From: Streptomyces sp. NBC_00576
GTDB lineage: Bacteria; Actinomycetota; Actinomycetes; Streptomycetales; Streptomycetaceae
Assembly (NCBI RefSeq): GCF_036345175.1
Contig: NZ_CP107780.1
Span: forward strand, 4,650,001 to 4,714,000
Direction of reading: 5' to 3'
Length of the DNA stretch: 64,000 bases
Made by a program: the position numbers and the translations under genes. How positions within the stretch are numbered: the stretch's first letter is position 1; each line of letters begins with the position of its first letter. The notes beneath the pieces are model-generated. The model was not told the DNA's origin and searched no databases. It saw only the letters and a list, made by a program, of their open reading frames with translations. This document shows positions 42,518-50,425 of this stretch, piece after piece.

Positions 42518-42613
42518 TGGTGTGTCCGGGGGCGGGCGGGGTCGTGCATCTATCGGGCGGTGGTGGCCGGAAGGCCGGGTGCGCGACTCTGTGCCCCCCG
42601 CTCGCACTCTTAC

Positions 42614-43195
42614 TCACGCTCGCCCTCGTACGTCACGCTCTCGCTCTCGCTCGGCGAAGATACGGCCGACTTCCCGCCATTCCGCCTCTGCCGCCGCCAT
42701 CTCCTCCTCCGTGACCGGCCCGCCCTTCTCCTCCATCCACGCCACCAGTTCCCCCAGCCGCTCCTGCTCCCGTCGGCGCTCCATGGCCCGCGGGACACCG
42801 GCGCCTTCCAACTCGCACCACACCGTCTTGCCCCCGGCCTCGACCTCCACGCCCCACCGCACAGCGAGGGCACCCAGCAGCGCCAGCCCGCGCCCCGACT
42901 CGTCGGCCCCCGTGGCGCTGAGCAGCACCGGAAGAGCACGCGGGTCGGGATCACCGACTGCGACCCGGATACGAGCACCGTCCACACAGCCCACCCGCAC
43001 AGAAACGGGCGTCCCCTCCCCCACGTGCCGGACGACGTTGCCGACCAGCTCGGTCACGCACAACTGGACGTCTCCACCTACGCGCCCATACGCGTCCTCC
43101 CCGAACCACTCCCGCACCGCGCGGCGCAGCTCCGGCACGGCCTTGGGGACGGCGAGCAGTTCGGCACCGAAGTCCGCCGTCGTCGTCGCGTTCAC
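42614..43195 (-). CDS. ATP-binding protein, anti-sigma/serine-kinase-like (HATPase_c_2)
   Basis: 193 aa from GTG at 43195, overlapping the stop of the 75-aa gene by 4 bp. GHKL ATPase: CVTELVGNVVRHVGEGTPV (N box, about residues 46-64), VAVGDPDPRALPVL, and GADESGRGLALLGALAVRWGV (G box, about 95-115). A charged C-terminal extension of about 55 residues (MERRREQERLGELVAWMEEKGG ... FAERERERDVRGRA) is helical. Third element of a whiJ-like set with the XRE and DUF397 genes on the other side of the divergent promoter. Confidence 0.84.
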   Translation of the reverse strand: MNATTTADFGAELLAVPKAVPELRRAVREWFGEDAYGRVGGDVQLCVTELVGNVVRHVGEGTPVSVRVGCVDGARIRVAVGDPDPRALPVLLSATGADESGRGLALLGALAVRWGVEVEAGGKTVWCELEGAGVPRAMERRREQERLGELVAWMEEKGGPVTEEEMAAAEAEWREVGRIFAERERERDVRGRA

Positions 43196-43419
43196 TGTCC
43201 CGCCGCGTTCCTCAGCACGGCGGCCAGCTTCAGCGCGGTGGCCGCGTTGCAGCCGCCCAGAGCGACCAGTCCCCTCGGCGGCTGGTAACTCCCCGCGAAA
43301 CTCGGCAGATCGACCCGCAGGGACGGAAGGGTGATGCCGTGCTCGGCAAGAGCGGCACGGAGTTCCTCGACGCAAAGGGTGACGTCGTAGACGGTGGTGT
43401 TCTGGTGCGTCGACTCCAT
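43192..43419 (-). CDS. Small conserved Streptomyces protein of unknown function
   Basis: 75 aa, ATG start: MESTHQNTTVYDVTLCVEELRAALAEHGITLPSLRVDLPSFAG, ending GLVALGGCNAATALKLAAVLRNAAGQ. The leucine-rich first half, the L-x-V-D-x-x-S/F strand and the G-x-C-x-x-x-T-A end are a pattern seen beside ATP-binding/XRE sets in Streptomyces; no function is known to me. Coupled to the ATP-binding gene by a 4-bp overlap, which supports it being a true gene. Confidence 0.65.
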   Translation of the reverse strand: MESTHQNTTVYDVTLCVEELRAALAEHGITLPSLRVDLPSFAGSYQPPRGLVALGGCNAATALKLAAVLRNAAGQ

Positions 43420-43550
43420 CGGGGGACCTCCCTGTTCAGCGCACTCCCATGTGCGCTCTGTGATGATTCCCTCACAGAATGACGTGACTGTGCGTACCGT
43501 GAAAGGGATTCAGATTGCACAGCGCAACTGGAAAGAGACGGTGGTGAGTT

Positions 43551-44402
43551 GTGCCTTCCCGCAAGGACCCCGACGCGTCCGCGAACGTCCCCTCCTTCTA
43601 CGGCGCCGAGTTGCGCTTCCGAAGGGAGCAGGCGGGCCTGACCCTGGAACAGTTGGTCGAGGGAAGCTGGCGCGGCATCTCGTTCCTGAGCCAGGTCGAG
43701 CGCGGCGAACGCCGAATGACGGACGACCTGGCCAAACACGTCGACCGGAAGCTGGGCACGGACGGCTTTTTCACCCGACGTTGTGAAGACGCGCGCAAGG
43801 CGAAGCAGTCGGGGCATGCGGAGTACTTCGCGGATGTCGTCGAGATGGAACAGCACGCAGAGTCAATCGAGGAGTGGGCGCCCGCGCTCATCCCCGGCCT
43901 GCTCCAGACACGGCCGTACGCAGAAGCAGTCGTCCACACTTCGTTGCCTTGGCTGCCGCCCGAGACCGTCGAGAGCCAGGTACGAGCCCGCCTGGAACGC
44001 GCGGACATCTGGGAGCGCGAGCAGCGCCCCGCGTTCTGGGCGATCCTGCACCAGTCGCTGATCAGCAAGCCACTTCTGTCGCCCGAGGCGATGGCGGAAC
44101 AACTGGAGCACATCGCGCACGTGATCCGCTCCACGCAGGGTGTTCTGCAACTCCTCCCGGAAACCACCACGGCCCACCCGTTCATGATGGGCATGACCAA
44201 GGCCATGACCTTCCCGGACGCGCCACCCTTGATCTACACGGAGGGTCTCCACAGCGGCCAACTCATCGACTATCCAGCCCTCGTGAAGGACTACCGCAGG
44301 TCGTACGATCTACTCAGGGCGACGGCACTTCCACCTGAGACGTCCCTGGCCATGGTCGAGCGAGCGGCAGAGGAATACCGAAATGGCAAGCAGAAAAAGT
44401 GA
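43551..44402 (+). CDS. XRE-family transcriptional regulator with DUF5753 domain (whiJ-like)
   Basis: 283 aa, GTG start. HTH at about residues 15-70 (FYGAELRFRREQAGLTLEQLVEGSWRGISFLSQVERGERRMTDDLAKHVDRKL). The DUF5753 domain follows: YFADVVEMEQHAESIEEWAPALIPGLLQTRPYAEAV, ... VLQLLPETTTAHPFMMGMTKAMTFPDAPPLIYTE. Same architecture as 17330-18184. It overlaps the downstream DUF397 gene by 20 bp, so the two are co-translated, and it is divergent from the 75-aa and ATP-binding genes. Confidence 0.9.
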   Translation: MPSRKDPDASANVPSFYGAELRFRREQAGLTLEQLVEGSWRGISFLSQVERGERRMTDDLAKHVDRKLGTDGFFTRRCEDARKAKQSGHAEYFADVVEMEQHAESIEEWAPALIPGLLQTRPYAEAVVHTSLPWLPPETVESQVRARLERADIWEREQRPAFWAILHQSLISKPLLSPEAMAEQLEHIAHVIRSTQGVLQLLPETTTAHPFMMGMTKAMTFPDAPPLIYTEGLHSGQLIDYPALVKDYRRSYDLLRATALPPETSLAMVERAAEEYRNGKQKK

Positions 44403-44598
44403 CTTGAGTACCGAACGGTGGCGCAAGAGCAGCTACAGCAACGGAAGCGGCGGAGACTGCGTCGAGGTAGCCCTCCCTCACGTCAAACCCCTCAGCGTCA
44501 TCCCTGTTCGAGACTCCAAAACCGCCCCCCACAACGGCCCCGTACTCCTCTTCCAGGCCGGGGCCTGGACAGCCTTCCTCACCGACGTGAAGGGCTGA
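44383..44598 (+). CDS. DUF397 protein
   Basis: 71 aa with the full family signature: STERWRKSSYSNGSGGDCVEVALPHVKPLSVIPVRDSKTAPHNGPVLLF and an aromatic end QAGAWTAFLTDVKG. ATG lies inside the end of the XRE gene. It is the modulator-type partner of that regulator and a more typical family member than the copy at 18195. Confidence 0.93.
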   Translation: MASRKSDLSTERWRKSSYSNGSGGDCVEVALPHVKPLSVIPVRDSKTAPHNGPVLLFQAGAWTAFLTDVKG

Positions 44599-44704
44599 CC
44601 CACCCAAGAGCAGAAGCTCACCCTGACCGATCACCCCGAACACCCTGCGTAGTCACTCGCCCCTGCCGTACCGTGGGCATGGCACGGTCCACGGAAGGAT
44701 CAGG

Positions 44705-45064
44705 ATGACCGCACAGCACTTCGAGCCCAGCGGGCCTCTTATCCCGCGGCCCGAGCGAACGCCCGCCGCCCTGCGCGTGGCCCTGGCACAGGTGGCTCCC
44801 CACCGGCTGGCCGACATGGAGCGGCAGAAGGACGAGGCCATCACCCTCGCAGCGCGCACGGGCAGCCTCGGTCCCATCACCCAGTTTCTCGAAACGTGGG
44901 CGGTGGCGATCGAGATCGCAAGGATTCCGGCCGCCGCCGCACAGCTCCGTACCGCTGAGTACACGGCACAGACCATCGACCGTGACGAACCCGCCTGGCG
45001 TGACGCCATGGACGAGATCCGGCGCCTGCACTCCACCGCTCGGGAGTCGGTCACCGGTGAGTGA
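44705..45064 (+). CDS. Antitoxin-like small protein of an intact gene pair
   Basis: 119 aa. ATG with GGAAGGATCAGG upstream. Begins MTAQHFEPSGPLIPRPERTP followed by AALRVALAQVAPHRLADMERQKDEAI, then a helical C-terminus: FLETWAVAIEIARIPAAAAQLR ... WRDAMDEIRRLHST. The first 45 residues align by eye with the N-terminus of the IS-split protein (M-[ST]-A-Q, P-x-[IP]-[RP]-x-R-T, L-R-x-A-L, then R-x-x-x-E). Its stop overlaps the start of the RelE-like gene by 8 bp, as in that locus. The shared design suggests one TA-like family; no toxin assay basis exists in the sequence. Confidence 0.58.
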   Translation: MTAQHFEPSGPLIPRPERTPAALRVALAQVAPHRLADMERQKDEAITLAARTGSLGPITQFLETWAVAIEIARIPAAAAQLRTAEYTAQTIDRDEPAWRDAMDEIRRLHSTARESVTGE

Positions 45065-45326
45065 TTGGCGCTGGGAGTACGACCCGGACGAAACCCACGT
45101 CACTGGTGGCCCCACGCCCGCGCCTCCCGCGTTCGTCGCAGAGGTCGAGAAGCGAGCCGACGAGATCGCACGAGCAGCCGAGGCTCTTCACCTGGACGGC
45201 ACTCGGTATCAAGGCGCAGGCGAGGGCGTACAGACCGCCTATGTCTCAGGCGGGATGTTCCTCTACCTGACCATCGTTCGCCACGAGTGCGTGTACATCC
45301 TCCAAGTCACCCCGTGGCCGGGCTAG
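45057..45326 (+). CDS. Small RelE/ParE-like protein, toxin candidate of the pair
   Basis: 89 aa, GTG start within the end of the upstream gene. VSDWRWEYDPDETHVTGGPTP is followed by a helix (AFVAEVEKRADEIARAAEALHLDG) and strands VQTAYVSGGMFLYLTIVRHECVYILQVTPW. The V-S-x-W-x-W-E-Y/x start and helix-plus-strand order fit a RelE-type fold, and the overall scheme parallels the 14516-14797 protein. Catalytic residues cannot be assigned with confidence. Confidence 0.52.
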   Translation: MSDWRWEYDPDETHVTGGPTPAPPAFVAEVEKRADEIARAAEALHLDGTRYQGAGEGVQTAYVSGGMFLYLTIVRHECVYILQVTPWPG

Positions 45327-45361
45327 AACCGGAACCCGGCCTCACCGGCGGCCGCAGAGAC

Positions 45362-46456
45362 ATGTCGCACCCCGCGCGCCTGACCGCCCACGGCACCGTC
45401 TCCGCCGCCCTGGCCCTGCACAGCGACCGCGCGCTGTCCGAACTCCTCGACGCAGCCACGCCGTTGGGCTCCGGCATCGGCGGAAAGTCTGCGCTTCTGG
45501 AGATCGACGGAATCCCGGTCTTCGTCAAGCGGGTGCCTCTCACCGATCCGGAGAGGCACCCGGAGAACGTACGGTCCACGGCGAACCTCTTCGACCTTCC
45601 GATGTTCTGCCAGTACGGCATCGGTGGGCCGGGTTTCGGGGCCTGGCGGGAACTCGCCGCGCACACCATGACGACGGACTGGGTGCTCACGGGGGATCAC
45701 GAGGGCTTCCCCCTGATGTACCACTGGCGCGTACTGCCGGACTCCACACCTCTCCCCGAGGAACTGGCCGACGTAGAAAGGGCCGTCGCCTACTGGGGAG
45801 GCAGATCGCAGGTACGCCACCGCATCGAGGCTCTGCAGCAGTCCTCGGCGAGCGTGGCACTGTTCCTGGAGTACATCCCGCAGAACCTGCACCAGTGGCT
45901 CAGCGAACAACTGACCGTCGGCGACGAGGCCGCAGACCGGGCCTGCGTCATGGTGGAGCAAGGCCTCGCAGCGGGCACCTCGTTCATGAACAGCCGAGGG
46001 CTCCTGCACTTCGACGCCCACTTCGAGAACATCCTCACCGACGGCCGGCGCCTCTACTTCGCGGACTACGGCCTCGCCCTGTCCTCCCGGTTCGAACTCT
46101 CCCGGAACGAGGCCGAGTTCTTCGACCGCCATCAGACGTACGACCGCTGCTACACCGAGTCCTACCTGGTGCACTGGCTGGTCACCGCTCTGTACGGATA
46201 CGACCGGGAGGACCGCCGCGCGCTGGTGCGCGCCTGCGCGGAAGGCAAGCACCTCACAAGATTCCCCGGAAGCCCCGGAAGCCCCCCAATCCCGAAGGAG
46301 GCGGCGGCCATCATCGCCCGCCACGCGCCGCTCGCCCTCGTGATGTGGGACTTCGTCGACGAACTCCGCTACGGCAGCAGGAGCACCCCGTACCCACTGG
46401 AGGAGATCCGCCGGATCGGCGTGGCCCCGGCAGCGTCCCCGGAACCCCAGGAGTAA
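45362..46456 (+). CDS. Protein kinase/aminoglycoside-phosphotransferase-like protein
   Basis: 364 aa, ATG at 45362 (GCAGAGAC weakly resembles a ribosome binding site). A kinase-like fold is suggested by the early Gly-rich stretch GSGIGGKSALLEIDGIPVFVKRVPL (with Lys), the catalytic-loop variant LLHFDAHFENILTDG (about residues 215-230) and LYFADYGLALSSRFEL in place of DFG. Residues that bind ATP and Mg appear kept, so small-molecule or protein phosphotransfer is plausible. It follows the TA-like pair by 35 bp but may be independent. Confidence 0.68.
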   Translation: MSHPARLTAHGTVSAALALHSDRALSELLDAATPLGSGIGGKSALLEIDGIPVFVKRVPLTDPERHPENVRSTANLFDLPMFCQYGIGGPGFGAWRELAAHTMTTDWVLTGDHEGFPLMYHWRVLPDSTPLPEELADVERAVAYWGGRSQVRHRIEALQQSSASVALFLEYIPQNLHQWLSEQLTVGDEAADRACVMVEQGLAAGTSFMNSRGLLHFDAHFENILTDGRRLYFADYGLALSSRFELSRNEAEFFDRHQTYDRCYTESYLVHWLVTALYGYDREDRRALVRACAEGKHLTRFPGSPGSPPIPKEAAAIIARHAPLALVMWDFVDELRYGSRSTPYPLEEIRRIGVAPAASPEPQE

Positions 46457-46620
46457 CGGACTTCCCCGGGGACGAGAACGGAGCCGCCCAAGCCCCCCGG
46501 CGCACCGTCCCGGGTAGGGCACCGCCTCCAGCACGCTCGCGGCCGGCGCCATGACACCAGCCCCGGAACGAATCCAGCGGGTGCCGCGGCGCCGCGCGGT
46601 CGACGACACATCTCGTTCCT

Positions 46621-47223
46621 TCAGGCACACAGCCCTTCGAGCACGACGTAGCGCAACTCGCCGTAGCGCTCGGCGAGATCGGCTCGGCGGCTGAGCACAT
46701 CGGAGATGTGCTGCATGCCGAAGAACGCGGCGACGATCACCCGGGCCGCGCCCCGAGCGGTGACGCCCGGGCGCAGCCCGCCGTCCTTTTCGATCTCCTT
46801 GACGAAGCCGGTCAGGTACTCCTCCCAGCCCACGTACGGCTCGGGCAGGTCGGCGTCGATCAGTGACCGTTCGATCTGCAGACGCGCGCCGGCCTGGACC
46901 ACGATGTCGTCGCGGAACGCCTCGGCCACCCGGTCGAGTACGGTGACCAGCGTTTCGTACGGCGGCAGTTCGCGGGCCGCCACGTCCTGCAGGAGCAGTG
47001 GCCAGCGTACGTAGTGCTCGTGGACCACGGCGACAGCGAGCGCCTCCTTGTTCTTGTAGTGGAAGTACACCGCACCCTTGGTCATGGACGCCCGCTCGGC
47101 CACGTCCTGCAACGTCACCGTCGCGTAGCCGCGCTCGGCGAAGAGTTCGGCCGCCACCTGGAGGATGTGGGCCCTCGTGCGCCACGCCCGTTCCTGCTTC
47201 GGTTCATTCTGGCTACCTGCCAT
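46621..47223 (-). CDS. Gamma-butyrolactone receptor-type TetR repressor (ScbR/ArpA-like)
   Basis: 200 aa from ATG at 47223 (GGCGGAGTG upstream). TetR HTH: RAHILQVAAELFAERGYATVTLQDVAERASMTKGAVYFHYKNKEALAVAVV (about residues 15-65), with the ArpA/ScbR-type recognition helix MTKGAVYFHYKNK. Ligand domain: RLQIERSLIDADLPEPYVGWEEYLTGFVKEI. Family members repress target genes until a gamma-butyrolactone binds. Divergent from the afsA-like gene with a receptor-type box (47256-47279) between, the standard scbR-scbA layout. It probably represses both itself and the synthase gene. Confidence 0.9.
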   Translation of the reverse strand: MAGSQNEPKQERAWRTRAHILQVAAELFAERGYATVTLQDVAERASMTKGAVYFHYKNKEALAVAVVHEHYVRWPLLLQDVAARELPPYETLVTVLDRVAEAFRDDIVVQAGARLQIERSLIDADLPEPYVGWEEYLTGFVKEIEKDGGLRPGVTARGAARVIVAAFFGMQHISDVLSRRADLAERYGELRYVVLEGLCA

Positions 47224-47255
47224 GGTCACTCCGCCTTTCTGATCAACCCCCTTGC

Positions 47256-47279
47256 AATATACATTCCCGAAGGTATATT
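47256..47279. promoter_or_regulatory. Autoregulatory-element-type box for gamma-butyrolactone receptor
   Basis: 24-bp imperfect palindrome with arms AATATAC-x-TTC and GAA-x-GTATATT around a CC centre. Lies between the divergent scbR-like (47223) and afsA-like (47344) genes. The pattern agrees with known ARE sites (ATAC-x-TTC-xx-GAA-x-GTAT). The related site at 50298-50321 shares 17 of 24 positions. Confidence 0.78.
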
Positions 47280-47343
47280 TCTTGCTGCCGGGGGGCGCAG
47301 GCCCTCTGTGCGTAGACATACACCTCTTGGGGGGGATACGGGG

Positions 47344-48285
47344 ATGTCTGTAACCATGCTGCCTGCCGTGCCGTCACCGGCAGAATGCGCCCGGGTCGGG
47401 CTCACCTTCGACCGCACGGTGCCGCGCCAATTGGTACACCGTGCGTCCGTGCACGAGGTCTTCCTCACCGATGGCGTCCAGGTCGCCGCCGACCGGTTTC
47501 TCGTCGGTGCCCAGTGGCCGCGCCACCACGCGTTCTACCGACCCGACACGGCCGGCCGCTGCGACTTCATGCTGCTCGCCGAGACCGTGCGGCAAGCGGG
47601 GATTTTCCTCATCCACCGCTACAGAAACGTTCCGCTGGACCACCACTTCGTCTTCAAGTCGCTCTCCCTGGACATCGACGACCTCACCGCCCTCCGAGTG
47701 GGGGGCACACCGCTCGGCGCGGTCCTGGACGTGTCCATAACGGGGACAGGTGCCCCGGACGCCCGCCGCTTCGATGCCCGTCTCGACGTCACGGTCGAGG
47801 TCGACGGCCGGCCGTGCGCGCAGGGCTCCGTCGCCGTGCTGGTGGTCGACGCGCGTCGCTACGGGATACTCCGCCGACGCGGCCAGGACACCACGCCCGT
47901 CCCGAGCGCGTCACCGGCCACCACCCTGACCGCACCGGTGATCGCCGGCCGGCCCCGTGCGGACGTGCTGCTGCGCACATCCACGAACGGGGACCCGACC
48001 ACCTGGCTGCTGCACGCGGACCCCGGTCACCCGGGCTACTTCGAGCACCCGTCGGACCACGTGCCCGGCATGGTGCTGCTCGAAGCCTTTCGTCAGGCAG
48101 GCCACCTCGCGGCCGGCCGCGACGCCGTGCTGACCTCCATGAGCTCCGGGTTCGAGTCCTTCGGCGAACTGTCCCGGCCGGTCACCATCAGGGCGGCCGA
48201 CCACTCCGCCGGGGCACTGCACCTGACCGCTGTCCAGGGCGAGCGCACACTCGCCCGCGCCGACGTCCGCTTCACCAGGGCCTGA
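47344..48285 (+). CDS. AfsA/ScbA-family gamma-butyrolactone biosynthesis protein
   Basis: 313 aa, ATG at 47344 preceded by a G-rich ribosome binding site. Two hotdog-type AfsA repeats: first about residues 25-160 (RQLVHRASVHEVFLTDGVQVAADRFLVGAQWPRHHAFYRP ... LLAETVRQAGIFLIHRY), second about 200-312 (HPGYFEHPSDHVPGMVLLEAFRQAGHLA ... FESFGELSRPVTI). AfsA condenses a beta-ketoacyl-ACP with dihydroxyacetone phosphate; the E-x-x-R-Q-A-G blocks present twice are its active-site signature. Divergent from the receptor gene. The LysR fragment and HAD phosphatase that follow could form one unit with it. Confidence 0.9.
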   Translation: MSVTMLPAVPSPAECARVGLTFDRTVPRQLVHRASVHEVFLTDGVQVAADRFLVGAQWPRHHAFYRPDTAGRCDFMLLAETVRQAGIFLIHRYRNVPLDHHFVFKSLSLDIDDLTALRVGGTPLGAVLDVSITGTGAPDARRFDARLDVTVEVDGRPCAQGSVAVLVVDARRYGILRRRGQDTTPVPSASPATTLTAPVIAGRPRADVLLRTSTNGDPTTWLLHADPGHPGYFEHPSDHVPGMVLLEAFRQAGHLAAGRDAVLTSMSSGFESFGELSRPVTIRAADHSAGALHLTAVQGERTLARADVRFTRA

Positions 48286-48405
48286 CCGGCAGGCGTCCGG
48301 CACGGCGCGCGTCGCCGTGTACCGGGCCTGCGACAACGACCGGTCCGGGCAGGTCCCGAACGAATGGCTGACCGGTTCACGTACGCCCGAGACAGGGGAA
48401 CTTCC

Positions 48406-48765
48406 GTGGAACTCCAGCGTCTGCGTGCCTTTCGCGAGGTCGCGCGCGAACTCAGCTTCACCCAGGCGGCCCGGAACCTGAACTACTCCCAGCCCAGCAT
48501 CACGGCCCAGATCAAGGGCCTTGAGGAATCCGTCGGCATGCCCCTGTTCGTGCGCCGCGGCAACCGCTCCGTCGAGCTCACCTCGGCCGGGGCCCGACTG
48601 CGGCCGTACGCCGACCGGATTCTCGACCTGGTCGAGACCGCGCACATGGACCTCCGCTCCGCGCCGGCCGACCGGCCACCCGCACCCGCACCCGCACCCG
48701 ACAAGCCGTTGACGGCGGGCTCTTCGACGAGCCCACGAAGACCCACGAGGTTTCTTGTCCCATGA
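48406..48765 (+). CDS. Truncated LysR-type regulator (DNA-binding domain only)
   Basis: 119 aa from GTG at 48406 with GGGGAA upstream. A complete LysR winged helix (MELQRLRAFREVARELSFTQAARNLNYSQPSITAQIKGLEESVGMPLF, about residues 1-60, plus linker helix) is followed by a Pro/Ala stretch encoded by CACCCG repeats and then stops. The effector-binding periplasmic-protein-like domain (about 200 residues) is absent. The frame overlaps the HAD phosphatase start by 4 bp (ATGA), so the short form is built into the operon and is not obviously a random break. It could bind DNA without a ligand domain. Confidence 0.7.
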   Translation: MELQRLRAFREVARELSFTQAARNLNYSQPSITAQIKGLEESVGMPLFVRRGNRSVELTSAGARLRPYADRILDLVETAHMDLRSAPADRPPAPAPAPDKPLTAGSSTSPRRPTRFLVP

Positions 48766-49460
48766 CGATCGACCCCCTCAGAGCCGCGTTCTTCGACGTG
48801 GACGAAACGCTGATCACCTGCAAGAGCATGATGAGCTTCCTCGCCTTCCACTGGGACCGCGAGGGTCGCGATCCCGCGGACCTGACCGCGGCCCGCACCT
48901 CTCTCGGCCGCCGGCTCCGCTCGGGCGTGCCCCGCGAGCAGGTGAACCGCGACTACTACCGTCTGCTGCGCGGCACCCGCGAGGCGGACCTGGAGGAGAG
49001 CGGCCGGCTCTGGTTCGCCCGGGAGCGTGTCCGGGGCCTTCTCCACCCGCCCGTACGGGACGCGCTACGGCGCCACGCCCACGCCGGGCACCTGACGGTC
49101 CTGGTCTCCGGCTCCTTCGCCGCCTGCCTGGCCCCGATCAGCCGGGCGGTCGGCGCCGACCTGCTGGTCTGCACGACACCCGAGGCGGTGGGCGGTGTGC
49201 TGACCGGTGAGATCACCGATCGGCCGATGCTCGGCGAGGCCAAGGCGGAGGCCACCCAGCGGATCATGGCCTCGTTCCGGCTCACCCCCGAGCAGTGCTT
49301 CGCGTACGGCGACGACGCGAGCGACCTCCCCCTCCTCAGCGGCGTCGGGCATCCGGTCGTGGTCGGCACCGACCCGACCCTGACGGTCCACGCCCGTCGC
49401 CTGCACTGGGCACGCCTGCCGGGGCCCGCCTCGACCGGGGCACTGCACGCGGCGGCCTGA
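48762..49460 (+). CDS. HAD-IB family phosphatase
   Basis: 232 aa. Motif I DVDET in AFFDVDETLITCKSMMSF (about residues 12-16), motif II SGS in TVLVSGSFAACLAPI (about 110), motif III Lys in MLGEAKAEATQRI (about 157) and motif IV GDDASDLPLLSGVG (about 185). Serine-phosphatase-like HAD hydrolase of the SerB/IB type. Gamma-butyrolactone synthesis after AfsA needs a dephosphorylation step, so this enzyme, coupled to the LysR fragment behind the afsA-like gene, is a candidate for it; other phosphomonoesters are equally possible. Confidence 0.85.
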   Translation: MTIDPLRAAFFDVDETLITCKSMMSFLAFHWDREGRDPADLTAARTSLGRRLRSGVPREQVNRDYYRLLRGTREADLEESGRLWFARERVRGLLHPPVRDALRRHAHAGHLTVLVSGSFAACLAPISRAVGADLLVCTTPEAVGGVLTGEITDRPMLGEAKAEATQRIMASFRLTPEQCFAYGDDASDLPLLSGVGHPVVVGTDPTLTVHARRLHWARLPGPASTGALHAAA

Positions 49461-49541
49461 CGCGCGCGGTGCCCCGGTCGAGGTACGGCGCGCGTCCTGC
49501 CGTCCAGGGGCTGAGCGAACCTGTCTCAGTCCGGCGTGAGA

Positions 49542-49563
49542 CCGCGCCCCGTAAGGGGCGCGG
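49542..49563. terminator. Terminator between convergent genes
   Basis: Perfect 9-bp stem CCGCGCCCC (49542-49550) with GGGGCGCGG (49555-49563) around a GTAA loop. It lies between the HAD gene end (49460) and the TetR gene end (49657). Confidence 0.7.
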
Positions 49564-49656
49564 GGCTGTGACGTCACGCGGCTGTGACTCACTCGGCTGT
49601 GCCGCATCGGCGCGACCGGCCACGGCCGGCCCGTGGTCGCTCGTGCGGCACTGCCC

Positions 49657-50268
49657 TCAGTACGGCACCCTCGGAGGTCCCCCGGCGGGGCGCTCGGCCA
49701 TCACCGGCTGGACCACGTCCCAGATCTCCCGCACCTGCTCGGCGAGTCCGCCTCCCTCCGCCCCCCACCGGGTGGAGTGCGTACCGAGCAGCAGGACCAG
49801 GACGAGCCGGGCCAGCACCTCGGGCCGCTGCTCGGTGTGGGTTCGACCGTCCCGCTGGGCTTCCCGGACCAGGCTCTCCAGCACGTCGCGCAGTTCGCCG
49901 ATCGGCGCCGGCTCACGCCGGTCCACGCGAGCGGCGTCCGTGGCCAGCCTGAGGCCCGCCGCGAACCGCGGGTCGTCGTCCAGCCGCCGGGCGAGTTCGG
50001 TCGTGAGTTCCCGCAGGGTGCACACCAGGGACCGGTCACTCCGTCCGGAGGACGACAGCAACTGCGCCCACGTGTCCTCGAACCGCCGGGTCAGCTCGTC
50101 GGCCAGCTCCGCCTTGGACGCGAAGTGGCCGTAGAGCGCTCCCTTCGTCACCTGTGAACGGGCCGCCACGGCGGCCAGGTTCGTCCCCGTGAAGCCGTGG
50201 CGGAGGAACTCGGTCGCCGCCGAGTCGAGGAGCTGATCGTACGTACGGCGCGCTCTGTCCTGCTTCAC
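49657..50268 (-). CDS. Gamma-butyrolactone receptor-type TetR regulator (second)
   Basis: 203 aa from GTG at 50268 (GAGGACGAG). HTH: RRTYDQLLDSAATEFLRHGFTGTNLAAVAARSQVTKGALYGHFASKAELADELT (about residues 7-60), with VTKGALYGHFASK as recognition helix, again of the ArpA/ScbR type. Effector domain RLATDAARVDRREPAP ... LLLGTHSTRWGAEGGGL differs from the first receptor. Divergent from the flavin monooxygenase with an ARE-like box (50298-50321) between, so it probably controls the small biosynthetic cluster. It could be a true receptor or a pseudo-receptor binding other ligands. Confidence 0.85.
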   Translation of the reverse strand: MKQDRARRTYDQLLDSAATEFLRHGFTGTNLAAVAARSQVTKGALYGHFASKAELADELTRRFEDTWAQLLSSSGRSDRSLVCTLRELTTELARRLDDDPRFAAGLRLATDAARVDRREPAPIGELRDVLESLVREAQRDGRTHTEQRPEVLARLVLVLLLGTHSTRWGAEGGGLAEQVREIWDVVQPVMAERPAGGPPRVPY

Positions 50269-50297
50269 CTCGTCCTCGCTCTCATTAGCATCCCAAG

Positions 50298-50321
50298 AAA
50301 ATACCTTCTCGATCGAATTTT
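50298..50321. promoter_or_regulatory. ARE-like box upstream of TetR and monooxygenase genes
   Basis: The left arm AAAATACCTTC (50298-50308) matches the 47256 element closely (AATATACCTTC in reverse complement). The right arm is degenerate (GATCGAATTTT). It lies 30 bp upstream of the TetR start and about 105 bp from the divergent monooxygenase gene. Confidence 0.6.
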
Positions 50322-50425
50322 TTTCTACCCGGGGCACGCAACCCAGCACAACGGCAGAAGCGGCACGGCCCCAGCGGCCGGCCCACCCCACACCCACACC
50401 CACACCCACACCGAAAGGCAGGACC

